A stretch of DNA of 64,000 nucleotides from Peteryoungia rhizophila. Its GTDB lineage: Bacteria; Pseudomonadota; Alphaproteobacteria; Rhizobiales; Rhizobiaceae. Below are positions 27,304-37,358 of this stretch, piece by piece. The stretch is taken from positions 930,001-994,000 of the forward strand of contig NZ_STGT01000001.1 of assembly GCF_004912145.1 (NCBI RefSeq). Reading direction: 5' to 3'. Within the stretch, counting starts at the first letter, position 1, and each line of letters begins with the position of its first letter. A model generated the notes under the pieces. That model ran no database searches. It worked only from the letters and a program-made list of their open reading frames with translations, and had not been told where the DNA came from. The position numbers and the translations under genes were made by a program.

Positions 27304-30039
27304 TCAAGGCTTGCCAAGTTGTTTCTTGAGATCATAGAGCGCGTCGAGCGCCTGGCGAGGCGTAAGGTCGTCAAGATCGAGTGAGCGCAGCGCCTCCTCG
27401 AACTTAGACGGGCCGGATTTCTGGATCTCCTCGCGGCGCACGGCGACCTGGAAAAGCGGCAGGTCATCGATCAATAGTGCCGCCGGGTTCTTGCGGTCGC
27501 TGTCTTCCAGACGAGTCAGGACCTCACGGGCACGGGCGACGACGGCTGCCGGCAGACCGGCGAGACGGGCGACCTGGATGCCATAGGAGCGATCGGCGGA
27601 ACCGGGACCGACCTCATGCAGGAAGATGACGTCGCCGTCCCATTCCTTGACGCGCATCGTGACGTTCGACATGCGAGCGAGCTTTTCCGACAGCGCCGTC
27701 AGCTCATGGAAATGGGTGGCAAAGAGCGAGCGGCAGCGGTTTGCTTCGTGCAGATGCTCGACGGCGGCCCAGGCGATGGAGAGGCCATCGAAGGTTGCCG
27801 TGCCACGGCCGATTTCATCCAAAATTACCAGCGAGCGGTCGGTCGCCTGGTTGAGGATGGCGGCCGTCTCGACCATCTCCACCATGAAGGTGGAGCGGCC
27901 GCGCGCCAGATCATCGGAGGCGCCGACGCGGGAGAACAGGCGATCGACGATCCCGATATGGGCGGCACCGGCGGGCACGAAGGAACCCATCTGGGCGAGG
28001 ATGGCGATCAGCGCGTTCTGGCGCAGGAAGGTCGATTTACCGCCCATGTTGGGGCCGGTCAGCAGCCAGATGGCGCCGGGGCCTTTGGTATCATTGGGCG
28101 AGAGATCGCAATCATTGGCGATGAAGGGGCTGGCTGCCTGGCGGCGCAGCGCCTGCTCGACCACCGGATGGCGGCCGGCGGTAATAGTGAACATCCTGGA
28201 ATCATCGACCAGCGGACGGCAATAACCCTGCTCTTCGGCCAAGGCGGCAAGGCCTGATGCGACGTCGATGACGGCGAGCGCGCGGGCAGCCGCCTTGATG
28301 GGTTCTGCGGCTGCGACGACCTGGCTCACCATCTTATCGAAGGCTGCGAGCTCCAGCGACAGCGCCTGGCCGGCGGCGTTGGCAATGCGGCTTTCGAGAT
28401 CGGCGAGTTCGGTGGTGGTGAAGCGCATGGCGTTGGCCATGGTCTGGCGATGGATGAAGCGGGCTTTCGCCTCGTCGCCCTCGGTCATTGGCCCGGCATT
28501 TCCGGCGGTGACCTCGATGAAATAGCCGAGCACATTGTTGTGCTTGATCTTCAGCGACTTGATGCCGGTTTCCTCGGCATATTGCAGCTGCAGGCCGGCG
28601 ATGACGCGGCGGGACTGGTCGCGCAGCGCCCTGAGTTCATCGAGTTCCGATATCGCGCCGTCACGCAGGAAACCGCCATCGCGCTTCAGAAGCGGCAGTT
28701 CGTCGCCAAGCATGGTGGCCAGGCTGGAGCCAAGATCTGCGGGCAAGGCTGCGAGGTCGGCAAGGGCCTCGGACAGTTCCGTCGGCAGGCTGGATGGATC
28801 GAGAAGGCGACCGACCTCGGCGGCGGCGGCAAGACCGGCGACGATGGCGCCGAGGTCACGCGGGCCGCCGCGATCGAGTGCCAGACGGGAGAGCGCGCGG
28901 GGCATATCGGGCACGCGCTTCAGGGCGTCACGCAGGCGGTCGACGAGCAGGCCGTCGGCCAGCAGATGGGCGATCGAGTCCTGGCGATCGGCAATCGCCT
29001 TCGGATCGGTCAGCGGCGACATCAGGCGCTCGGCCAGCAGTCGGGCGCCGCCGCCGGTGACTGTGCGGTCGATGGCCTTCAGCAGCGAGCCGTTGCGGTC
29101 GCCGGACAGCGTCTTGACCAGCTCCAAGTTGGCGCGGGTGGCGGGATCGATGAAGAGGGTGGAGGCCGCATTCTGCCGCTCGGGCAAGCCGAGCGGCGGG
29201 CGCTCGGAGATCTGGGTTTTTTCGACATAGGCGACGGCCGCGGCAGCGGCAGCAATCTCGGCGCGCGAGAATGCGCCGAAGCCATCCAGCGTTCCGACGC
29301 CGAAATAGCGGGCGATGCGGCCTTCGGCGCTGGCGCTGTCGAAGAGGATGCCCGGCTGGGGCACGACGACGCGGCCAAGCACATCGAAGGCGGGCTTCAG
29401 CTCTTCATCGTGGAACAGCGTATCCGGCACGATCAGTTCACGCGGCTCGATGCGCAGGATATCGGCGAGAAGCCGGGTCTCGGTGGTTTCGGCGAGGCGG
29501 AAGATGCCGGTGGAGATATCGATCCAGGCGAGTGCCAGCTGCGGGGCGGAACCACCACGGATGCGGGCGAGGGCCATCAGGTAGTTGGATTCGAAGGGCG
29601 AGAGGAGCTTGTCCTCGGTGATCGTGCCTGGCGTCACCAGGCGCACTACGTCGCGTTTGACGACGGATTTCGAGCCGCGCTTCTTGGCTTCGGCCGGATC
29701 TTCGATCTGCTCGCAGACGGCGACGCGGAAGCCGAGCGAGATCAGCTTCTGCAGGTAATCGTCTGCTGCATGGACGGGCACGCCGCACATGGGGATGTCC
29801 TGGCCGAGATGCTGACCCCGCCTTGTCAGCGTGATGCCGAGCGCGCGCGATGCATCGACCGCATCCTCGAAGAAGAGCTCATAGAAATCGCCCATGCGAT
29901 AAAAGAGCAGGCTGCCCGGATTGGCAGCCTTGATCTCGATGAATTGCTCCATCATCGGAGTGGCCGTCGCGCGGCTCTCCTCCGAGGTCAGCTCGGCGAC
30001 GTTCAGGACATCACTTTGGGTGGCTTGATATAGCGTCAC
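27304..30039 (-). CDS. mutS: DNA mismatch repair protein MutS
   Basis: Mismatch-recognition ATPase of 911 residues. The mismatch-contact region is visible in [19 protein letters not shown], where Phe and Glu of the FYE motif probe the mispair; the P-loop [13 protein letters not shown] lies near residue 660 and is followed by [18 protein letters not shown]. The C-terminal dimerisation tail is short. The start is a GTG at 30039; the next in-frame Met pair (residues 29-30) is also possible, but the upstream part looks like other rhizobial MutS proteins. It faces tme across about 114 bp. Confidence 0.96.
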   Translation of the reverse strand: MTLYQATQSDVLNVAELTSEESRATATPMMEQFIEIKAANPGSLLFYRMGDFYELFFEDAVDASRALGITLTRRGQHLGQDIPMCGVPVHAADDYLQKLISLGFRVAVCEQIEDPAEAKKRGSKSVVKRDVVRLVTPGTITEDKLLSPFESNYLMALARIRGGSAPQLALAWIDISTGIFRLAETTETRLLADILRIEPRELIVPDTLFHDEELKPAFDVLGRVVVPQPGILFDSASAEGRIARYFGVGTLDGFGAFSRAEIAAAAAAVAYVEKTQISERPPLGLPERQNAASTLFIDPATRANLELVKTLSGDRNGSLLKAIDRTVTGGGARLLAERLMSPLTDPKAIADRQDSIAHLLADGLLVDRLRDALKRVPDMPRALSRLALDRGGPRDLGAIVAGLAAAAEVGRLLDPSSLPTELSEALADLAALPADLGSSLATMLGDELPLLKRDGGFLRDGAISELDELRALRDQSRRVIAGLQLQYAEETGIKSLKIKHNNVLGYFIEVTAGNAGPMTEGDEAKARFIHRQTMANAMRFTTTELADLESRIANAAGQALSLELAAFDKMVSQVVAAAEPIKAAARALAVIDVASGLAALAEEQGYCRPLVDDSRMFTITAGRHPVVEQALRRQAASPFIANDCDLSPNDTKGPGAIWLLTGPNMGGKSTFLRQNALIAILAQMGSFVPAGAAHIGIVDRLFSRVGASDDLARGRSTFMVEMVETAAILNQATDRSLVILDEIGRGTATFDGLSIAWAAVEHLHEANRCRSLFATHFHELTALSEKLARMSNVTMRVKEWDGDVIFLHEVGPGSADRSYGIQVARLAGLPAAVVARAREVLTRLEDSDRKNPAALLIDDLPLFQVAVRREEIQKSGPSKFEEALRSLDLDDLTPRQALDALYDLKKQLGKP

Positions 30040-30153
30040 GGGCTCAATGTTTTCTTGAAAAGGAAGTCGTGCAACACTAACGACTTAAGGCGAGGAAAAA
30101 CAACCAGGATGGGCCGGCGATCGCCCGCTGCCCACAACAAGGTGAGGGGAAGC

Positions 30154-32439
30154 ATGGCAAACGAGAAGACGACCGGCCGGACGAAAGTCTCGGTGACGGA
30201 ACAGGAAGCGCTCGACTTTCACTCCCAGGGGCGCCCCGGCAAGCTAGAGATTACCCCGACCAAGCCGATGGCGACGCAGCGCGACTTGTCGCTCGCCTAT
30301 TCCCCCGGCGTTGCCGTTCCGGTCAAGGCGATCGCTGCCGATCCTGCCACCGCGTATGACTATACGACCCGCGGCAACATGGTCGCCGTCATCTCGAACG
30401 GCACGGCCATCCTGGGCTTGGGCAATCTCGGGGCTCTCGCCTCCAAGCCCGTCATGGAAGGCAAGTCGGTGTTGTTCAAGCGCTTTGCCGACGTGGATTC
30501 CATCGACCTGGAAGTCGACACGGAGAATGTCGACGAGTTCATCAATTGCGTGCGTTATCTCGGCCCCTCCTTCGGCGGCATCAATCTCGAAGACATCAAG
30601 GCGCCGGACTGCTTCATCATTGAAAGCCGCTTGCGCGAGCTGATGGATATCCCGGTTTTCCACGACGACCAGCATGGCACGGCGATCATCGCGGCGGCAG
30701 GCTTGATCAACGCGCTGGAGCTGACCGGCCGTGACTTCAAGACGACCAAGCTTGTGTGCAATGGCGCGGGTGCGGCAGCGATTGCCTGCATCGAGCTGAT
30801 CAAGGCGATGGGCTTCAATGGCGAGAACATCATTCTCTGCGACACCAAGGGCGTGATCTATCAGGGCCGCACCGAGGGCATGAACCAGTGGAAGTCTGCC
30901 CATGCGGTCAAGACCGACCGGCGCACGCTGACGGAAGCCATGGTGGGTGCCGATGTGGTGTTCGGGCTGTCGCAGAAGGGTGCGCTGTCTTCCGAGATGG
31001 TTGCTTCGATGGCGCCGAACCCGATCATTTTCGCCATGGCCAATCCGGACCCGGAAATCACGCCGGAGGAAGTGGCTGCGATCCGCGACGATGCGATCAT
31101 GGCGACCGGGCGTTCGGACTATCCGAACCAGGTGAACAATGTTCTCGGCTTTCCCTATATTTTTCGCGGTGCGCTCGATGTGCGGGCGAGCCAGATCAAT
31201 GATGCGATGAAGATCGCGGCCGTTCGGGCGCTGGCCGATCTCGCCCGCGAGGACGTGCCGGACGATGTGGCGGCAGCCTATCAGGGCGAGCGTCCCCGCT
31301 TCGGGCCGCAATACATCATCCCCGTGCCCTTCGATCCGCGGCTGATCTCGGCCATTCCGGTGGCCGTCGCCCGAGCCGCGATGGAAAGCGGCGTGGCGCG
31401 CAAGGCGATCGAGGATCTCGGTGCCTATGCGCATGAGCTTTCCGCCCGGCGCGACCCGATCGCGGCCGCGACGCAGCGGATCTACGAACATGTGCGCAGC
31501 CACCCCAAACGCGTCGTCTTTGCCGAGGGTGAGGAGGAACAGGTGATGCGGGCGGCGATCGCCTTCGTCAATCAGGGTCTTGGCACCGCGATCCTGCTCG
31601 GGCGCGATGAGCCGCTGAAGGCGACTGCGGAACGGGCGGGGATCGATCTTGACCGTCCCGGTATCGAGGTGGTCAATGCGCGGCTCTCGACCCGGGTCGA
31701 GGCCTATACCGAATATCTCTACTCCCGCCTGCAACGCAAAGGTTACCTGCATCGCGATGCGCAGCGGCTGATCAACACCGACCGCAACCATTTTGCCGCC
31801 TGCATGGTCGCGCTGGGTGATGCCGACGCCATGGTGACGGGCACGACGCGCAATTATTCGACGGCACTCGAAGACGTCCGCCGCTGCATCGACACGGCAC
31901 CCGGCCACCGGGTGATCGGGGTGTCGCTGGCGCTGGCCCGCGGTCGCACGATCGTGGTCGCGGATACCGCCGTGCATGACATGCCGACGGCCGAGGAGCT
32001 CGCCGATATCGCCGAAGAGGCAGCCGGCGTTGCGCTTCGGCTGGGGCTTGAGCCACGCGTGGCGCTGCTCGCCTACTCGACCTTCGGCCATCCGACCGGC
32101 GAACGCTCGGAGCGGGTTCGCGAGGCCGTGAAGATCCTCGACCGGCGCGGCGTATCCTTCGAATATGACGGCGAGATGGGAGCGGATATCGCCCTCAACC
32201 ATCACCGGATGGAGCAGTATCCGTTCTGCCGATTGTCCAACACGGCGAATGTTCTGGTCATGCCGGCGATCCACTCGGCGGCGATCTCGACCAAGATGCT
32301 GCAGGAACTGGGCGGGCTCACCGTGATGGGGCCGTTACTGATCGGGCTGGAGAAATCCGTGCAGATCGCTCAGATGGGCGCCAAGGACAGCGACATCGTC
32401 AATATGGCGGCAATCGCGGCCTACAACGCAGCTGGCTGA
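30154..32439 (+). CDS. tme: NADP-dependent malic enzyme with C-terminal phosphotransacetylase-like domain
   Basis: Oxidative decarboxylation of malate to pyruvate. The 761-residue chimera has a malic enzyme half (about 1-430) with SLAYSPGVAVPVKAI, the catalytic ALDFHSQGRPGKLE region and NAD(P)-binding VCNGAGAAAIACIE, and a phosphotransacetylase-like half (about 435-755) that is regulatory. Rhizobia have two, Dme (NAD) and Tme (NADP). The position beside mutS-glnD is that of Sinorhizobium tme as I recall it, so tme is preferred. The ATG at 30154 follows a GAGGGGAAGC ribosome site. Confidence 0.93.
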   Translation: MANEKTTGRTKVSVTEQEALDFHSQGRPGKLEITPTKPMATQRDLSLAYSPGVAVPVKAIAADPATAYDYTTRGNMVAVISNGTAILGLGNLGALASKPVMEGKSVLFKRFADVDSIDLEVDTENVDEFINCVRYLGPSFGGINLEDIKAPDCFIIESRLRELMDIPVFHDDQHGTAIIAAAGLINALELTGRDFKTTKLVCNGAGAAAIACIELIKAMGFNGENIILCDTKGVIYQGRTEGMNQWKSAHAVKTDRRTLTEAMVGADVVFGLSQKGALSSEMVASMAPNPIIFAMANPDPEITPEEVAAIRDDAIMATGRSDYPNQVNNVLGFPYIFRGALDVRASQINDAMKIAAVRALADLAREDVPDDVAAAYQGERPRFGPQYIIPVPFDPRLISAIPVAVARAAMESGVARKAIEDLGAYAHELSARRDPIAAATQRIYEHVRSHPKRVVFAEGEEEQVMRAAIAFVNQGLGTAILLGRDEPLKATAERAGIDLDRPGIEVVNARLSTRVEAYTEYLYSRLQRKGYLHRDAQRLINTDRNHFAACMVALGDADAMVTGTTRNYSTALEDVRRCIDTAPGHRVIGVSLALARGRTIVVADTAVHDMPTAEELADIAEEAAGVALRLGLEPRVALLAYSTFGHPTGERSERVREAVKILDRRGVSFEYDGEMGADIALNHHRMEQYPFCRLSNTANVLVMPAIHSAAISTKMLQELGGLTVMGPLLIGLEKSVQIAQMGAKDSDIVNMAAIAAYNAAG

Positions 32440-32454
32440 TCAAGCTTTGCGTGC

Positions 32455-33372
32455 TTAGGCGAATACGGGAGCGGCTTTTGCCAGCCGCTCCATGTCGTCT
32501 TCGATCTCATGCTTCAGCCAGCGCTTGAACTTTTCTACCTTGTCGGAGCGCCTCGCATTTTCTGATGTCACGAAGTAGTGGCCGAAGCCGGTTTTGACCG
32601 CTGGACCAAAGGGCGCAATCAACTGACCGTGCTGTAGCTGATGCGAGGCGATCGTCTGCCAGGCGAGCATCACCCCCTGCCCCGCGATGGTCGCATCGAG
32701 GCAGAGTGAAGCTTCGCTGAAGGTGTGGCGCGCCTTTATCTCGGCGCCAGACAAACCGACCTCCGATAGCCAGACATCCCAGGTGAACATGGCCCGGCCG
32801 TCGATGACTTTCGGCAGGTCGAGAATATCGGCGGGTTCGCGCAGCTTTTCGGCCATGGCCGGGGTGCAGAGTGGGGCTACGCGTTGCTCCAGGATGAGTT
32901 CGGCCTTGAAGCCAGGCCAGTGGCCGCGTCCGACACGAATTCTGAGATCGACATCCGTCTGGCTGGCATCGGTCAGGCGGTCGTTCGCGTCGATGCGTAG
33001 GCCGATCTGCGGGAAGCGCTCCGAAAAGGCGGGAATGCGGTGGACGAGCCAGCGGGCGGCAAAGACAGGGGCGACGGAGATTGTCAGCACACTCTCGTCG
33101 CTCCGTCTGGCGAGTGCAACTGCGCCCGAGAGGTGGCGGAAGCCATCGGACAGACGTGCCAGCACATCTACAGCCGTTTCAACCGGGACCATGCCGCGAC
33201 TTGTGCGCTCAAAGAGCGGGCGACCGAGCTGCTGCTCGGTCTTGATCACCTGCTGGCTGACGGCACCAATGGAAACGCCAAGCTCTTCCGCCGCCGCCTG
33301 GAGTGAGCCGAGGCGGGCGACGGCTTCGACGGCGCGCATGCCGTTGAGATGCACCTGATTGAGATTCTTCAT
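32455..33372 (-). CDS. LysR-family transcriptional regulator (GcvA-like)
   Basis: LTTR of 305 residues: N-terminal winged HTH (MRAVEAVARLGSLQAAAEEL then GVSIGAVSQQVIKTEQQLG) and a periplasmic-binding-fold effector domain. It resembles the GcvA/AmpR subfamily. The regulator is divergent from the small protein gene at 33489, with 116 bp between their starts, the usual layout for a LysR regulator controlling its neighbour and itself. The effector and other targets are unknown. Confidence 0.92.
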   Translation of the reverse strand: MKNLNQVHLNGMRAVEAVARLGSLQAAAEELGVSIGAVSQQVIKTEQQLGRPLFERTSRGMVPVETAVDVLARLSDGFRHLSGAVALARRSDESVLTISVAPVFAARWLVHRIPAFSERFPQIGLRIDANDRLTDASQTDVDLRIRVGRGHWPGFKAELILEQRVAPLCTPAMAEKLREPADILDLPKVIDGRAMFTWDVWLSEVGLSGAEIKARHTFSEASLCLDATIAGQGVMLAWQTIASHQLQHGQLIAPFGPAVKTGFGHYFVTSENARRSDKVEKFKRWLKHEIEDDMERLAKAAPVFA

Positions 33373-33488
33373 ATAGGAAAGCTATAGTCAGCCTCGGCAA
33401 AACTCAATTGAATTTCGCAGCCTGAAAGTCGATGCTGCAGCCTGCTCAGAAGGTTCACGCCTTCCTCCCAGCATATCGAGGCGAAGCC

Positions 33489-33716
33489 ATGTTCAAGTTT
33501 CTCTGGAGACGACGAGAACCCGTGACACCGGTGGTGCGGGACTGGCGGCATGATCCCATGGGGCATCCTGCTTTGCGGGAAATGAGCCTTCGGGAGCTTG
33601 CGGACCTGCCCATGGTGGCGGAAATGCCGATCCGTGTGGCAAGGGCGGAGGCCACGGAAAATTGCCAGCGGCGTGCCAGCCGGGTGCAATCAGGCGGGTG
33701 CGCTGTTTCGCGATAA
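33489..33716 (+). CDS. Small basic protein with a weak DUF1127-like motif
   Basis: Predicted 75-residue protein starting MFKFLWRRREPVTPVVRDW. The middle segment LREMSLRELADLPM resembles the L..MSDRELADIG core of DUF1127 proteins, which in Rhizobiaceae act in phosphate and RNA-linked regulation. The C-terminal third is Cys- and Arg-rich and lacks the usual DUF1127 ending, so the match is weak and the tail may be degenerate. Its divergence from a LysR gene supports a real, regulated gene. An in-frame start at 33432 would lengthen it by 19 residues. Confidence 0.5.
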   Translation: MFKFLWRRREPVTPVVRDWRHDPMGHPALREMSLRELADLPMVAEMPIRVARAEATENCQRRASRVQSGGCAVSR

Positions 33717-33734
33717 TCCCAATGGTGAAGGGAT

Positions 33735-33790
33735 GCGGCTTCGCCGCCCCCTCATCTCCCTGCCGGGATCTTCTCCCCGCCGGGGAGAAG
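33735..33790. repeat. Rhizobial intergenic palindromic repeat fragment
   Basis: Two hairpins lie between the small protein gene and olsB: GCGGC-TTC-GCCGC (33735-33747) and CTTCTCCCC-GCC-GGGGAGAAG (33770-33790), within the line ccctcatctccctgccggg. Such sequences (CCCTCATC...CTTCTCCCC...GGGGAGAAG) are dispersed in many copies in Rhizobium and Agrobacterium genomes as palindromic elements. It may also serve as a bidirectional transcription stop. No second copy occurs in this window. Confidence 0.7.
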
Positions 33791-33799
33791 AGACGATCG

Positions 33800-34681
33800 T
33801 CAGCTGGCGCTGGCGAAGCGACCAGCGTCGGCGCCGTAATAGTTGACGTAGCGGCCGGAAATGCTGGCGATGGGCAGGATGATCAGGACATCCGTCGTAT
33901 TGAAGGCTTGGTCGACGACCGCGCCGTTGCCGACCATGGCGCCGAGACGGAGATATCCCTTGATCAGCGGCGGCATGGAGAAGAGCGCGCGGCGGGCATT
34001 GACCGCTTCTGATGGCATCAGGTCCATCTCGCGATAGAGATGAGGCAGCGCGTCGACGGCCCATTCGCCCTTGGCGACGGCGTTCTGGTGCAGGAAGGAG
34101 AGTGCGAGCGCATGCTCCTCCGGCTGCACGCCGGGGAAGGAGCCGCAGCCGAACATGGCATCGATGCGGTGATGCAGGGCATAGGCCCAGCAACCCTGCC
34201 AGAGCAACTCGACCGTGCGCTTGGTCCGGTATTGCGGCAGCACGCAGGAGCGGCCGAGCTCCATGAAGCGCTTTTCCGGATGGCGGGCGACCAGGGCATC
34301 GACGCCGAATTCGGAGCCGGAATAGAAGCCGCCATGGGCGATCGCCACTTCATGGCGCAGCAGGCGGTAGGTGCCGACGATCTGGTCTTCGGCGTCGCCG
34401 TCGATCGAGCGGTCGAGAACGAGGAGATGGTCGCAGAGGCTGTCCCAGCTGTCGACTTCCCGGCCGCGGCGGGCATCTTCAACGCAGACCTGCGCCTTCA
34501 TCTCCTCGACGAAAACGCGGTAGCGCACGGCCTGGGCCGCGTCGATCTCGCGTTCGGTGCGGGCAATGCGCGTTTCCAGGCTACCAATTCGGCCCAGGAT
34601 ATCGCGCGAAGCGGGAAGCCCCAACGGCATAACGGCCGGGTTTTCCAGAAGAAGGTCTCGTTCGATCAGTTCCACGCTCAT
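33800..34681 (-). CDS. olsB: L-ornithine N-alpha-acyltransferase (ornithine lipid synthesis)
   Basis: First enzyme of ornithine-lipid synthesis: transfers a 3-hydroxyacyl chain from acyl-ACP to the alpha-amino group of ornithine, making lyso-ornithine lipid. The 293-residue protein matches the GNAT-like OlsB family: ALLRYRVFVEEMKAQ-type segment (AVRYRVFVEEM), DHLLVLDRS, IVGTYRLLRHEVA, FMELGRSCVLPQYRTKRTVEL and the ending ISGRYVNYYGA. In Sinorhizobium olsB lies close to tme and mutS, as here. The product is a phosphate-free membrane lipid; in rhizobia it accumulates under phosphate limitation. No PhoB box was recognised upstream. Confidence 0.93.
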   Translation of the reverse strand: MSVELIERDLLLENPAVMPLGLPASRDILGRIGSLETRIARTEREIDAAQAVRYRVFVEEMKAQVCVEDARRGREVDSWDSLCDHLLVLDRSIDGDAEDQIVGTYRLLRHEVAIAHGGFYSGSEFGVDALVARHPEKRFMELGRSCVLPQYRTKRTVELLWQGCWAYALHHRIDAMFGCGSFPGVQPEEHALALSFLHQNAVAKGEWAVDALPHLYREMDLMPSEAVNARRALFSMPPLIKGYLRLGAMVGNGAVVDQAFNTTDVLIILPIASISGRYVNYYGADAGRFASAS

Positions 34682-34768
34682 CGGATCTATCCAGCGTTGA
34701 AGTCACGCGCCTTTAAACACGAGACTGCTACAGGAAAGTGACAAAACTTCGGACACTTGCGCCCTCCC

Positions 34769-35260
34769 TCAGGCCTCGGGTGGCTTTGGCTTTCGATGCT
34801 GGATGATCTCGTCGACAACGATGCAGATGGCGCCGATGGTGATGAAGCTGTCGGCCAGATTGAAGACGGCGAAGGACCAGGTCTGGGTGTAGAAGAGGAT
34901 GTAGTCGACGACATATCCGTAAGTGAGGCGGTCGATGATGTTGCCGAGGGCGCCGGCGATGATCATCGCGAAGCCGAGATGGGCGAAATGCTGCTCAGGG
35001 CCGGTCTTGCGCCAAAGCCAAAGCACGAAACCGACGATGACGAGGCGCAAGCCGACGATGAACCAGCTGTCGAGATGCGACAGCATGGAGAAGGCGACGC
35101 CGAGATTGTGGGTTCGGTAGAGCGCCCAGAAGGGCAAAACCGGGATCAGCTCGTGCATCGGCAGAAAGACTTCCACCGCATATTTGATGGCCTGATCGAG
35201 GATCAGGGCGATGGCGATGAAGGTCAGGACCGGGCCGGGCCGGTTAAAGGCGGCAAGCAT
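34769..35260 (-). CDS. lspA: Lipoprotein signal peptidase (signal peptidase II)
   Basis: Inner-membrane aspartyl protease removing signal peptides from diacylated prolipoproteins. About 163 residues with four membrane helices. The catalytic Asp pair lies in [15 protein letters not shown] and [18 protein letters not shown] precedes. The ATG at 35260 begins two bases after the trmH stop codon (35265-35263), so the genes are coupled; a GTG at 35266 is the alternative. It complements lnt at 10785 in lipoprotein maturation. Confidence 0.95.
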   Translation of the reverse strand: MLAAFNRPGPVLTFIAIALILDQAIKYAVEVFLPMHELIPVLPFWALYRTHNLGVAFSMLSHLDSWFIVGLRLVIVGFVLWLWRKTGPEQHFAHLGFAMIIAGALGNIIDRLTYGYVVDYILFYTQTWSFAVFNLADSFITIGAICIVVDEIIQHRKPKPPEA

Positions 35261-35262
35261 GG

Positions 35263-36123
35263 TCACTGGGCTCCGTCGAGGGCGAGCAGGTGGCGGCGGA
35301 CCTCAAACAGCATGACGCCCGTGGCGACTGCGAGGTTCAGGCTGTCGGCCATGCCGACCTGGGGAATGCGAGCGAGCTTGTCTGCGGCCTGAGCCAGTTC
35401 ATCCGGCAGGCCGGATTGTTCGTTGCCCATCATCAGGATTACGGGCTTGGAGCGATAATCGATGGTGCGATAGTCGACGGCGCCGGCGAGATGCGTGGCG
35501 ACGAGGCGCGCATCCACCGACTTCTTCCATTTGAGGAAATCGGCGGGCGTCGTCTTCACCAGCGGCAATGCGAACATCGAGCCCATGGTGGCGCGCACGG
35601 TTTCCATCGAAAAGGGATCGGTGCAATCACCGACCAGGATGACACCGGAGGCACCTGCTGCATCGGCGGTGCGGATGATCGTGCCGAGATTACCGGGGTC
35701 GCGGACGCGGTCGAGCGCGATCCAGGTTTCCGACCCCTTCGGCTGGATGTCCTTGAGCGGCGTCCAGCGCTGCTCGAAGACGGCGGCGACCATTTGCGGG
35801 TTGTCGCGCCGCGTGATCGAGGACATGACCTTTTCGCTCACTTCCAGCACCAGACCACCAGCGGCGACCGTGCGGGCGGCTACCTTCTCGACCAGCGGCT
35901 TTCCCTTGCCGGCCTTGGCATAGACGAGGGTCCGGATGGTCCAACCGCGATCGAGCGCGTCGATGACCAGCTTCAGTCCTTCGGCGAGGAAGGTGCGGCT
36001 TTCGTCGCGGCTCTTCTTCTGGGAAAGCGCCTTGATGTCCTTGATGATGGGATTGGCAAGGCTGGTGACTTCCTTGACCTGGCCGACTCGGCGGGGGCCG
36101 TCCTGGCGATTGTCGTCGGTCAT
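35263..36123 (-). CDS. TrmH/SpoU-family RNA 2'-O-methyltransferase
   Basis: SPOUT methyltransferase of 286 residues acting on rRNA or tRNA ribose. Three family motifs are present: motif 1 in [20 protein letters not shown], motif 2 in [21 protein letters not shown] and motif 3 in [20 protein letters not shown]. An N-terminal L7Ae-like substrate-binding part precedes ([18 protein letters not shown]). The ATG overlaps the previous gene's TGA (ATGA at 36123-36120). The exact target nucleotide is not deducible by eye. Confidence 0.92.
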   Translation of the reverse strand: MTDDNRQDGPRRVGQVKEVTSLANPIIKDIKALSQKKSRDESRTFLAEGLKLVIDALDRGWTIRTLVYAKAGKGKPLVEKVAARTVAAGGLVLEVSEKVMSSITRRDNPQMVAAVFEQRWTPLKDIQPKGSETWIALDRVRDPGNLGTIIRTADAAGASGVILVGDCTDPFSMETVRATMGSMFALPLVKTTPADFLKWKKSVDARLVATHLAGAVDYRTIDYRSKPVILMMGNEQSGLPDELAQAADKLARIPQVGMADSLNLAVATGVMLFEVRRHLLALDGAQ

Positions 36124-37307
36124 TTCGGCACCCAGCGGCTGAAGAGGGAGGTGGAGAGCGCACGCCCCGGCGTCTTGCCGTCGAGGCCGGCTTCGCGGAT
36201 GACGAGTTCGCCCGACTCGACGAGGCCGCCCTTGCCGCGCATGGTCTCACGCATCAGTTCGTGGATGGAATAGAAGCTCGCACGGATCGAATAGGCTGTC
36301 AGCACGAGGCCGACGGCCTTGGGCGCCAGCAGTTCGCGGCAGATGTCCAACATCAGAGGCAGGTGATCGAAGAGCTGCCAGACTTCGCCGTTCGGACCAC
36401 GGCCGAATTTCGGCGGGTCGGTGAGGATGATGTCGTAGTGATGGCCGCGACGCTCCTCGCGCAGGATGAACTTCATCGCATCCTCGCAGATCCAGCGGAT
36501 CGGCGCCTTGTCGAGGCGGCTCAAGGACTGGTTCTCGCGTGCCCAGCCGATCGCCTTCTTGGAGGCATCGACATGGGTGACTTCGGCGCCAGCAGCGGCG
36601 GCCACGAGCGATGCGACGCCGGTATAGCCGAAGAGGTTCAGGACCTTCAGCGGCCGGTCGGCAGCCTCGATCTTCTCTTTCATCCAGCTCCAATGGGCGA
36701 TCTGCTCGGGAAAGACGCCGACATGGCGAAACGCGGTGAAGCGGCCGTGGAAATCCACGCCCAGAAGAGAGAGCGGCCAGGTTTCGCCGAGCGCCTCGCG
36801 CTGGAAGCGCCAGCGGCCCATGCCGTCCTCGTCGGTGTCGCCAGTGAACATGGCGTCGGCCTTGTCCCAGACATGGGTGGGCAGAGCCTTTGGCCAGAGC
36901 GCCTGGGCTTCGGGGCGGACGATGCGGTAGGGGCCGTACTGTTCGAGCTTGAGGCCATCGCCGCTGTCGATCAGATGAAAATCACCAGCGCCTGAGGATT
37001 CGAGGATCAGTGGCACGCGCTCGGCTGGTCGCTCGCCGTTCCGGACGGTCAGCACACGCGCCGGTTCTGCCACTGTCTCTGGTGTTTGCGCGTGGGGCTT
37101 TGCCTTGGCCGCCTCGGTTTCGCGGCGCGGTGGGCGGGCCGGACGCTCGTCCCTGCCCTTCGCAGGGTAAGGCTTTGCCGTTGCCGGCCGCTCCGTACCA
37201 CTGCCTTTCGCCTTCGCTCCCGGGAATGGCTTGGCGCCGGGGCGACGTTCCTTGTTCTTCACGTCTGTTATCCGTGGCTCTTTTGCGTCTCGGCCAGCCC
37301 TTAGCAT
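36120..37307 (-). CDS. Class I SAM-dependent RNA methyltransferase (RlmI/RlmK-like)
   Basis: 395-residue predicted rRNA methyltransferase. The C-terminal two thirds hold the SAM fold: VLNLFGYTGVASLVAAAAG (motif I), VTHVDASKKAIGWA (motif II) and the catalytic DIILTDPPKFGRGPNGE (motif IV). The N-terminal about 95 residues are a Lys/Pro/Arg/Ala-rich low-complexity extension, probably disordered and RNA-binding. The start is uncertain: ATG at 37307 or the GTG at 37262 15 residues later, just before the basic tail. Overlaps trmH by four bases. Confidence 0.88.
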   Translation of the reverse strand: MLRAGRDAKEPRITDVKNKERRPGAKPFPGAKAKGSGTERPATAKPYPAKGRDERPARPPRRETEAAKAKPHAQTPETVAEPARVLTVRNGERPAERVPLILESSGAGDFHLIDSGDGLKLEQYGPYRIVRPEAQALWPKALPTHVWDKADAMFTGDTDEDGMGRWRFQREALGETWPLSLLGVDFHGRFTAFRHVGVFPEQIAHWSWMKEKIEAADRPLKVLNLFGYTGVASLVAAAAGAEVTHVDASKKAIGWARENQSLSRLDKAPIRWICEDAMKFILREERRGHHYDIILTDPPKFGRGPNGEVWQLFDHLPLMLDICRELLAPKAVGLVLTAYSIRASFYSIHELMRETMRGKGGLVESGELVIREAGLDGKTPGRALSTSLFSRWVPK

Positions 37308-37358
37308 TGCCGGCCCGGCGCGGAAAGGAAATTTGCCGCGAATTTGCTGCGCCCGGCC

